From Kondoa malvinella (lineage: Eukaryota > Basidiomycota > Agaricostilbomycetes > Agaricostilbales > Kondoaceae), in NCBI GenBank assembly GCA_039545315.1, contig BCIM01000002.1, positions 2,766,331 to 2,830,330 of the forward strand: 64,000 bases of DNA, in the 5' to 3' direction. A program made the translations under genes and the position numbers. Shown piece after piece: positions 49,610-59,247 of this stretch. Position 1 is the first letter of the stretch, and every line of letters begins with the position of its first letter. The notes beneath the pieces are model-generated. The model had not been told where the DNA came from. It saw nothing but the letters and a program-made list of their open reading frames with translations, and did not search any database.

Positions 49610-50516
49610 ATGCTATCCACTCTCTTTTTCATCCTTCCTGCCCTGTTCAGCTTCACTGGTTTGTCATTCCCCCTTGCCTGTTGAACATCACTGACTAGCA
49701 TACAGCTGCTACATACATTCCTGATTGCGAACATGCAACCATCAACGTATGCTCTCTTCCATTTCTGCTCGTCGCAGTGCTGATTCATTGCTCTAGTACC
49801 CGTCCACGTCCTCTTTGACACAATTCACCGACAGCTGGCGCACTCAATGCAAAGGCTACTGCGCGGGTGAATCGATGCATTATGGTCTGAGCGTCAACGC
49901 TACGAAAGTGGCTTGTGAGTTCTTTGCAGCATTCTATACAAATTTTGCTCATGTGGTATTCAGCACAAGCAGAAGTGTACTGCGACTGCTGCGAAAAGTC
50001 TCCGGCCACGAACCAATGCTGTTTGTCCCTTTTTCCTGATCCACTATTCTTATACTGATGTATTGTACAGGGAATGAGCGCAATCCATTCAGCAAAGACA
50101 ACATCTTTGGACCTGTCNCTTACCCGACGCACNACATTGTNNCNAAAGTCANTCCACCAGTACAAGAAGTCAACCGTCAATCATGCGATGTCACTCCTCC
50201 ACCTGTCGTACCATGCAAAGGCAAACATTGCAGTCCAACCTCACCTCCTTCCAATCCTCCTTGCAAAGGCAAGCATTGCAACCCACCTACCAAGACGCCC
50301 TGCAAAGGCAATCACTGTATCGATATCGACCTGCCCTGCATCGGTCTTCATTGTCTACCTATCAAACCATGCAAAGGCAAGCATTGCGCACCCTCGCCTC
50401 CTACTAAAACACCTTGCAAAGAAGACAAGTGGGTCCACAAGAAGAAGGAGCACAAGCACAAGGGAAACGACTGGGAGTGGAAGCCTAAAGGTTCGGTTGT
50501 TGTATCTTCTCTTTGA
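49610..50516 (+). CDS. Secreted Cys-rich protein with CKGKHC repeats (copy 1)
   Basis: Not a recognised family. The spliced protein has a signal peptide (MLSTLFFILPALFSFTA), an N-terminal Cys domain (YIPDCEHATIN, WRTQCKGYCAGESMHYGL, VYCDCCEKSPATNQC), and a second half of Pro-rich repeats, each with a C-x-G-x-H-C unit: PCKGKHC three times, PCKGNHC and PCIGLHC once each, and a degenerate last unit PCKEDKW. It ends with a Lys/His-rich tail (HKKKEHKHKGNDWEWKPKG) before TGA 50514-50516. Introns separate the signal, the Cys domain pieces and the repeat exon. The Cys-His pairs could bind metal or form disulfides. Small secreted, Cys-rich, duplicated and fast-changing proteins are often host-interaction candidates, but no activity is known. 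Six ambiguous bases fall just before the repeats. Confidence 0.75.
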
Positions 50517-50692
50517 TCTTTGGCTCATTATCGGTACTAGAGTGCAAGCAAGGTTTGAGTTGGAAGCTGGGTAACAAGCATGGCAAGCGTACCTTTGGTT
50601 GCTATTGATTTGCGAAACACTAGGGAATATGGACTCTTTCTATTACTATTTATTATCTACGGAACACTCTTTTGCAAGGCATTGCTAGCATG

Positions 50693-51030
50693 GAACCAGC
50701 AAGTTGCCCACAATCACTACAAGGTGGCATGCACGAGCTTTAGCGAGCCGAGACATTCGATTGTTTCAAGTACCAAGCACAAACATGGCAATGCCATAGA
50801 CGTTGTATTCCCGCTGCAGCATTGCATTCAAAGTCTTTTGAGCGCCTCTGCCAGGTCGCTTACCATCTTGTCGGCATCAATGTCGCTGCCCTCTCTAGCA
50901 TCTCCTGGTATATCTCTGTTTCCGTTGTCTTCCGCAACCGTCTTCGCCATCTCCTGCGCCTCCTTCATTTCCATCTCTTGTGGACGAGTATTTGCAACCT
51001 TCTGTGCATCTGAATGAAACAAAGCTGTTA
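50693..51030. other. 3' flank between copy 1 and the FunK1 gene
   Basis: Minus-strand frame 50828-51022 (DAQKVANTRPQEMEMKEAQE) is a possible last exon of the kinase, but the splice phase does not fit the donor I can see. Otherwise nothing recognised. Confidence 0.3.
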
Positions 51031-53317
51031 TCAGCTTGGATTATACGGGTGGAAGGAAGACGGACCCCATTCTGACCAGGTTCGGGTACCCAATTCCCGC
51101 AGCGAGACCCTGGCTTCATCAAAGCATGTCGCCATCCCGCTGACATTCTCCCGCCATGTCTCATTCTTGGGCGCAACAAGGTTATCATACTCTGACTGCC
51201 ATAGAGCTATTCCTCCCTTAAATTGATCCAAGCCGCATTGATCCCAGAATAGCCTCTCGTGTTCCGTCGGCAAGATAGCTTTTGCTGCATTTGTTATCGA
51301 CGCCAACGCCTCGGACAGCAGCTTTGCTTCACCTACTGAGGAGCTAAAACCAGCGGCAAATTTCACAGGTAGTGAATCGTAGCGAGTGAAATTATCTTGA
51401 CCGAACGACAATGCCATTGGTGTCGACAGGCGCGGTGTGCTCACTTGCTGATGTGGTGATAGGGAAGCTGGGCCTGCTAAAGAGCGTCCTGAAGTAGGAT
51501 CTGCAGTATCCGATGGCGTTCTAGAGGCCAGACGGGCAGATCGTCGTAACTCGGCCGGCGGAAGGGTACCAGCTGAAGCTTGATTCGCCTTCTTCTTTGT
51601 CTCGCGGGGCGATTCGAGGAAGAGAGACAGTATCGCATAAGAAACCAAATGACAGAGAGACTCAGCATCCAAGCGAGGGTGCCAGGGTATCAGCTTGGGC
51701 TGCGAGCCTGCCGTAGCGACTGCGTAAGAGACGCAATCTGGTGTTGCCTGAAAACGAAGTAAAGTTAGCTCGCGCTGCATCTAGAAAAGTTCAAAAGAAA
51801 CAAACAGTCAAGCCACCGGGAAGGATCTTCATCCAGTCCTCGGTGGCAACATTGGTAGACGGATCGATCAGCATGCCAGCATCGAAGTCCAACCAAAGGC
51901 ATCGAAAACCGTCCCTCACGAGGATATTACCCATGCTGACATCTCGGTGGGCAATTCCGGCGGCTTGTAGAGCTAAATAACCTGTTCAGACGTCAGCTAA
52001 AGTCAGATTCATGACGGAAGACCCTCACTTCGAAAAAGATCCGCTAGAAATATCAAGACCGCTTCCAAATTAGGCAGACTCTCCCTGCTGATCCGGGACC
52101 CTGTGCCTGTGGTGGTCATGATCCAACATTGCCTCTCTACACGCTCTGGCTTGCCCACTTGCCGCACAACTCTTGGGAATATCTTGCACGCAATTGGTTT
52201 GGGAAGACTGGCATGAAACTCGGTGAAGACCCTGTCATTCTTGGTAAAGGCTGCGTATCGTTCAAGAAGAGCCATCTCGACTGGTTTGTCGTAGAGAAGG
52301 CTGTCTTTTCGTAACCAGGCGAACTTCGTCACAGTGGAGACGCCATGGTCTGGGCGAGGTAAACTTTCGTACACGACAGTCGATCTACCGAAAGGCCGGA
52401 AGTGTTGGCCAAGAGTTGTGGCTGTCGTAACATCAAAAGTGTCGAGATTGGAGGATGGAAAAGAAGGCTCTACATAAGGCGATTTCTTGATCTTGTTGTT
52501 CAAGTCAAAATTGCCCAAATACTCTTGAGGCAGCCCCAAGAGAAAGCCGAATAAAGATAGGGTCGTTGCGATGTGCGCCGAAGTGAAACATTCCAATATC
52601 TTGCAGTAAAAGGCGTTTTCTCTGTTGACGCAATAGACATAGAGTGTGTCGTTGACGAGGTTGAAGCCAGTGGCAAAAGGTCGGACAGGATGCGCGTGTA
52701 GCAGGAGGAGGATGTTGTAAAGGATCTGCAGATGTTTGGTATCGGCCATGCTTGTCTTTTCAGATACTGTCAATTCGCCAAAGAAGTCGATATTTCGGTA
52801 GGTCTTGTGCTCGATCGTGGCTGGCACACCCATCACATCCGGTTTCCTATCTACCTTGATCTCTGCTGTCTTGGGCACAGGTGCGCTGTCTCTAGAGGTG
52901 TCCATTCTCCGACGCAGGGGTAGCTGAGAGCTACGTATGAGAAGTGGACAAAATGCAGCGAGGCGGGCGGCCTACGTTGGGAAAATTGGAAGTAACAGCT
53001 AGCTCTATCGCTTGCACCAGAGGAACCGCACTGGTGCTTGACTTCCATTGGTCATAGGCTGCCTCAAGGTCTCGTCTGGAATTGTCGACCAGCTTTGCTT
53101 GTATTGAAGCCAGAAGAGATGCAAATACAGATGATATTCTGTGGCCCGGCAGGTCTGGTGCTAGATTTGAGACGAAAGTGTTCAGATCTGGGACTAGCAC
53201 TAAGGTTTTGCGGAAGACGTTGTCTGCTGCTTCCTGAGCCCTCGTTTGTGTCCATACTGCGCCAGCATAACTGGATACGGTCGAGGTCTTTCGAGGAGTG
53301 AGACCGCTCCCAGACAT
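51031..53317 (-). CDS. FunK1-type fungal protein kinase
   Basis: Member of the fungal FunK1 kinase group, a family expanded in multicellular basidiomycetes. The first ATG is at 53317 (MSGSGLTPRKTSTVS). A leading helical region contains LVPDLNTFVSNLAPDLPGHR and QWKSSTSAVPLVQAIELAVT. The N-lobe-like region has TKHLQILYNILLLLHAHPVRPF. The catalytic loop is GIAHRDVSMGNILVRDG (HRD with Asn five residues on), and the DFG equivalent is WLDFDAGM, where Asp replaces Gly after DF. A late segment contains WHPRLDAESLCHLVSYAILS, then a Ser/Arg linker (ELRRSARLASRTPSD). It ends near SFHPYNPS at 51031 or in a further exon. Substrates are unknown for this group. It lies between the two CKGKHC genes, opposite in strand. 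Confidence 0.8.
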
Positions 53318-54400
53318 GACGCGAGGAAGGGCAGATATTGACTGCACCCGCCGAGAGGCTGGGCGTTCCTTTAGAGCGAAGCGGCCAGACGATGAATGCA
53401 GGGTATTGTGGCAGCGGGTATCTGCATCTAGCGAACGTGAGGCTAGACGAGAGCGCTTTCAGAAAACAACATTCGTTTTCTCAACCTAAGCCCCTCCTTT
53501 GGAAGGGGCTTACCGTTTATTGACACTTCCCGCCGCCGTGCCTGGGCTCGAATAGCGCTCGAATTCTCGATGTTTGAATTTCAGCGCTTGACCTTGAGCA
53601 AAATCCAAAGGATATGCACGATAGAGGGTCATCTGCTGCATCTACTGAATCATCTCAAGTCCCCTCAGCTGCCTTGCTCGCTTCGATATCCCAATTGAAA
53701 AATGTCGACCGTATGTCTGCAGATGGATCGCTGTAGGTTCTTAATTCCTATACAAGCTTCCTATGGATCACAATGATCGACCGACAGACAGATAGGCTAC
53801 CCCAAGGCGAATTGATGGGCTGCTATCCTGGATCGCTTTAAAGGGATGCTGGCGTTCTCCATCGCTATCAAGAGGTAGTTAGCGCTTGTCTGACCAATAA
53901 CTACAAGTCGGATGCTCTCTACTGGTGGCCTAGACCTTACAATATGTCGATCAAAGAGGCGTGAATTTAGTCAAGACGATCAAGACCTGCTTGAGCCTCG
54001 GAAGACGTCTCCCAATCTTGAACAAGTGCATTCCGCTGCCTACTGTTCTTTTTTCCAGTCTAGACGGCGAAGACGGCGTCTATATGGTTGTCATCCATTT
54101 AAAGCCTTCCTCTATGGCTTATTTGGTGCCAAATTTGCTCTGGAACGACTGTCTTTATCTCATTCATCTTTATAAGCACTTGACACGGAATGCATCGCCT
54201 CCGCAGAGGAGAGTGAGTGGACAAGCGCCAATATCAAGCGGAGCGAAAAGGAGCCCGAAACGCAGCAGCGGAACAGGGTAGCCGTCCCCCTGTTGAGCAC
54301 CTACATGTCTTGCCTCTTGCCGTTTCGCCTTTGTTCTCCTTACGTCGAACGCTTCACTCTGCGCTTGCGGAAGTTGCTGCATCTGCTATTGTTATTCTCT
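53318..54400. other. Intergenic with hairpin, no firm gene
   Basis: Upstream of the kinase gene and before duplication copy 2. A plus-strand frame from 53616 (MHDRGSSAASTESSQVPSAA) reaches a perfect donor gtatgt at about 53710, but following exons contain stops, so it may be a decayed or unrecognised gene. Arg-rich frames near 53960-54170 are not convincing. Confidence 0.3.
53487..53512. repeat. Short inverted repeat (hairpin)
   Basis: Nine-base perfect arms, taagcccct and aggggctta, flank an 8-nt loop (cctttgga). It lies 170 bp upstream of the FunK1 start codon. No known element is recognised. Confidence 0.6.
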
Positions 54401-54588
54401 CTGTCTGAAACTCTACGTTGTTGGCATCACCGCCAATCCTGTTGGACCAGTCCGTGCTGTATTAGTCGAACTTCGCTTCATCTCGCACGGACGAGGATCA
54501 CCCTTCTATCTGGCTACCCCTCAAGCCTAGGCCCGGCTGAACCTCCTTTCTCCATATGAACGAAGTTTCAACAAGTCTCCTCGAGGCG

Positions 54589-54595
54589 TATAAAA
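54589..54595 (+). promoter_or_regulatory. TATA box of CKGKHC gene 2
   Basis: TATAAAA at the same relative position as in copy 1, 70 nt before the ATG at 54665. The shared upstream block suggests the two genes keep the same regulation. Confidence 0.6.
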
Positions 54596-54664
54596 CCCGC
54601 TGATTTTTCGTTCTTGCTCCTTTCTCTCTCATTCATTCACTTAATCACACTCCTTTCCCCGATA

Positions 54665-55578
54665 ATGCTATCCACTCTCTGTTTCATCCTTCCTGCCCTA
54701 CTCAGCTTCACTGGTATGTCATTCCTCCTTGCCTGTTGAACATCATTGACTAGCATACAGCTGCTACATACATTCCTGATTGCGAACATGCAACCATCAA
54801 CGTATGCTCTCTTCCATTTCTGCTCGTCGCAGTGCTGATTGATTGCTCTAGTACCCGTCCACGTCCTCTTTGACACAATTCACCGACAGCTGGCGCACTC
54901 AATGCAAAGGCTACTGCGCGGGTGAATCGATGCATTATGGTCTGAGCGTCAACGCTACGAAAGTGGCTTGTGAGTTCTTGCAGCATTCTATACAATTTTT
55001 GCTCATGTGGTATTCAGCACAAGCAGAAAAGCAGAAGTGTACTGCTACTGCTGCGAAAAGTCGCCGGCCACGAACCAATGCTGTTTGTCCCTTTTTCCTG
55101 ATCCACTATTCTTATACTGATGTATTGTACAGGGAACGAGCGCAATCCATTCAGCAAAGACAACATCTTTGGACCTGTCGCTTACCCGACGCACAACATT
55201 GTACCAAAAGTCAGTCCACCAGTACAAGAAGTCAACCGTCAATCATGCGATGTCACTCCTCCACCTGTCGTACCATGCAAAGGCAAACATTGCAGTCCAA
55301 CCTCACCTCCTTCCAATCCTCCTTGCAAAGGCAAGCATTGCAACCCACCTACCAAGACGCCCTGCAAAGGCAAACACTGTATCGATATCGACCTACCTTG
55401 CATCGGTCTACATTGTCTACCTATCAAACCATGCAAAGGCAAGCATTGCGACCCTTCTCCCCCTACTCAAACACCTTGCAAAGAAGACAAGTGGATCCAC
55501 AAGAAGAAGGAGCACAAGCACAAGGAGCACGACTGGGAGTGGAAGCCTAAAGGTTCGGTTGTTGTTTCTTCTCTTTGA
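54665..55578 (+). CDS. Secreted Cys-rich protein with CKGKHC repeats (copy 2), exon frame altered
   Basis: Near-identical to copy 1 in signal peptide (MLSTLCFILPALLSFTA), N-terminal Cys domain, intron positions and repeats (four PCKGKHC units, one PCIGLHC, tail HKKKEHKHKEHDWEWKPKG). It differs by an 8-bp duplication (agcagaaa) at about 55022-55033, in the small exon that carries CDCCEKSPATNQC in copy 1. With the same acceptor this shifts the frame, and the downstream repeats would be read out of frame. Skipping that small exon restores phase exactly (KVA then WNERNPFS). So copy 2 either makes a shorter protein lacking the CxCC segment or is a pseudogene. The repeat exon itself stays open and shows only conservative changes, which argues that it is still under selection or is very recent. 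Confidence 0.6.
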
Positions 55579-55873
55579 TCTTTGGCTCATCATCGGTACT
55601 AGAGTGCAAGCAAGGTTTGAGTTGGAAGTTGGGTAACAAGCATGGCAAGCGTACTTTCGGTTGCTATTGATTTGCGAAACACTGGGGAATATGGACTCTT
55701 TCTATTACTATTTATTATCTACGGAACACTCTTTTGCAAGGCATTGCTAGCATAGCACCAACGACTAACATTGACCTGCGGCATTGTGACTTCGTTGCTG
55801 ATGTGATCATACGACGACTAGCATTCAGCGATATTCTGTTGCAAATAGACTACTGCGCTTCACCAGATACAAT

Positions 55874-56918
<1,045 letters not shown>

Positions 56919-57256
56919 CCGATTCCTGAAGCGATCAGGCTTGTCGCAAGACAACTTCGGTTTGCGGGCAACAGAAGACCTCATCGCTCGAACAAGCTAC
57001 ATTCGGTCTTCTTCTGCTGGATTGCTTCGTCTTGCGACTTTCCTATCATGCCTGGCGCTCGTGACTTGTACGACTTCCGGTCTTTGTCCAACTAAACTTT
57101 CTCCGGCTTATACTTGTCTGAAGAGCATTTTGCTAGCCATCATCTGATCAGCTCTGTATCACGAGCTCGCAAGTAGAGTGCTTCTGCGGTCATTAACCGG
57201 CCGGAACTAAACGTGTCCGCTATCGGTCTTTCTTCTTCCCCTTGACAGCAAACGAC
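56919..57256. other. Intergenic
   Basis: About 340 bp before the RBR gene; no supported gene. Promoter region for the plus-strand gene. Confidence 0.4.
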
Positions 57257-59215
57257 ATGGCTGCCTTGAAGCGAGTCATCTCTGGCTGGTCACCTTCAAG
57301 CACTGCTTCCGGCAATTCCTCATCCTCACCTCGTCCGATCATCGATACCACGAGCGAGGAATTTAGCACAGCGTCAAGCAGTGCACCGACACATGTCTTT
57401 ACACCTTTTCCCGCTCGCTCTGAGCGCTTTCTTTCGGACTGCCGCAATGCTATTTTCTGCAGTCCAACAGAGCATACCTTTGGCTCTTGCGCTCTGGCGA
57501 CTCTGCACGCTGCTCGGCGTTTGATCCCTCGTTCTGATCATGTGATTGATGCCAAGGCTATTGATGCGAGTCACTTGTCTTATGGACTGCAAATGGTCGC
57601 TCATTCTTGTTGCAGGGCATCCTCTCTATATGCTACTTCTCGCCCAACGCGAACAATGTGATTGACGCTCATAGTCGAAATGTGACTATACGGGCGACAC
57701 TACATTTGGAGACAAGCGGCTTTACCGGAGATACCAATTTTGCTGGGCTTTACAGCGGCATAGAGTCGGTCACAATTGAGCCCCTGTACTCATATACTGA
57801 TTGATCGCGCAGCCGTCTAAAATTCGCTTCGACTTTCCTACCTGGTCAATCTATCGGGCTTATCTTTTCGACTCACGACACTCACTTTCTTGTTATTCGA
57901 AGATGGCGAAGTGACGACTCTGCCTTACGTTGGCTGCTCTTTCAACCGTCGCCGATATCAGGTCAAACCTACTTGGCTCACTTTCGAAGATCGCGTCAAC
58001 TATGTCAACACCTCTCTACGACCCTCGATTTGGCTGTCTGCACTTCCCGTATCGTAATGCAACAACCGACAGATGTGCCTTTTGAGACATTGCAGACTTG
58101 CTTGCAAGCTTATGTTCCGCTTGAATTCAATGAAAGGTCAAGCCAGCGGAAGCCAGAGTGCAGAGAGCGCAACATCCACCCATCCGCGTGAGTGACTGTT
58201 CGAGTAATTGATGTGCTAAGCTGAATCGTATTGAGCAGTCCTTTGCACATCACCAATAATACACCGGACCTGTTCGAACTTCCTCCTCCAGCATACGAAC
58301 CTATCCAAATCGTCTCTCAATCAACATCTACACGCTCTCTTCCCTTGCTCGGTACTGCATGGCCATCCTCACTGTCAAACCAGCACAGCACTAGACGCGT
58401 TCGATTTGCCAATTCTGCGCCAGCTGCTCCCTCCTGTTCGACCTTTACCTGCCCGATCTGCATGGACAAAGTACATTGTGCCGAAGCATTCAAGTTGGAC
58501 CAGTGTGGACACTCGCTGTGCAAACAAGACCTAAAGCAGTATATCGAAGCGGCAACACAATGGCCTATCCAGTGTTCTGTTTGCGTAGCGGAGCGGTCTC
58601 AAAAACCGACGGCGGTCTCGATGCAAGATGCAGAGAGTCTTCTTGACGATGCCGGGCTAGAGAAGTTGAGGCAGAAGATGGTTCGAGCTCTAGCAGTTCA
58701 AGTCGGGTGTACAGGGTAAGCTGATCATTGAAAGTACGAGCAATGCTGATATCAATAGATGTGGCACGTCGTATCTGTTGGACAAGGATGATTGGACAGC
58801 AACCGACTTGCTGTTATGTCCTTGCTGTTCTACAGTGGCATGCAAGTCGTGTCGAGCAATTGTCAAGAAGAACAGGCGACATCGATGTATAGATGATGAG
58901 CGGTTCGAGCGTCTACTAGCCAAACAAGGTTGGGTTAGGTGAGCAGTAGTCAGCTCGTATAGGCGGAAAGAGCTAAAGTCGGCCTCCAGATGTCCGTCCT
59001 GCAGAGCACCTACAGAAAAGCAAGACGGCTGCCAACATATTCACTGCAAGCAATGTCTGGCTCATTGGTGTTATGCGCCCAAGTGTATGAAGAGGCTATT
59101 GACGCACTCTCAATTGCCGAATATGTGAGTCAAATTGTGGACAACGCTTAAGAACGATCAGTGATTCTAGATTAGAGTATTACAGGCTGTACAACGGCAT
59201 GATTGTCGGGCTTGA
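57257..59215 (+). CDS. RBR-type E3 ubiquitin ligase with N-terminal unassigned region
   Basis: Multi-exon gene. The C-terminal half is a RING1-IBR-RING2 module. RING1 is CPICMDKVHCAEAFKLDQCG then HSLCKQDL...CSVC. IBR is CGTSYLLDKDDW...CPCCSTVACKSCRAIV...HRC. RING2 is CPSCRAPTEKQDGCQHIHCK then QCLAHWCY. RBR ligases pass ubiquitin through a Cys in RING2; GCQHIHC is the candidate site. The N-terminal 300 residues are beta-rich (VTIRATLHLETSGFTGD; KFASTFLPGQSIGLIFSTHD; TCLQAYVPLEFNE) and may be arrestin-like, followed by a PPAY motif (ELPPPAYEPIQIV) that could bind WW domains of Nedd4/Rsp5 ligases. Joins before 57830 are uncertain. It ends VLQAVQRHDCRA at TGA 59213-59215, 32 bp from the convergent ThrRS stop. 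Confidence 0.7.
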
Positions 59216-59247
59216 TTTGATTTCGAGTTTGCATTATCAAAGACCGC

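Larger units (their letters stand above)
49343..50692. repeat. Direct segmental duplication, copy 1
   Basis: About 1.35 kb that reappears at 54401-55755 in the same orientation, covering promoter, complete CKGKHC gene and about 175 bp of 3' flank. Similarity starts at ctgtctgaaactcta and ends after cattgctagcat. Differences are scattered substitutions and small indels; six N calls lie at 50118-50152. Confidence 0.9.
54401..55755. repeat. Direct segmental duplication, copy 2
   Basis: Counterpart of 49343-50692, same orientation, about 5 kb downstream. No N calls in this copy. Boundaries are sharp: beyond ctgtctgaaactcta upstream and cattgctagcat downstream the two flanks are unrelated. Confidence 0.9.

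Noticed and set aside
55169..55636. 155-codon frame across the CKGKHC exon of copy 2 (LLHLSYHAKANIAV)
   Set aside because: A frame-shifted reading of the repeat exon, which would be produced only if the 8-bp insertion is not bypassed; the +1 frame has the Cys repeats.
49343..55755. Retrotransposon LTR pair
   Set aside because: The repeats contain whole intron-bearing genes, and the DNA between them encodes a kinase on the opposite strand rather than gag/pol; no TG...CA ends or primer-binding site.
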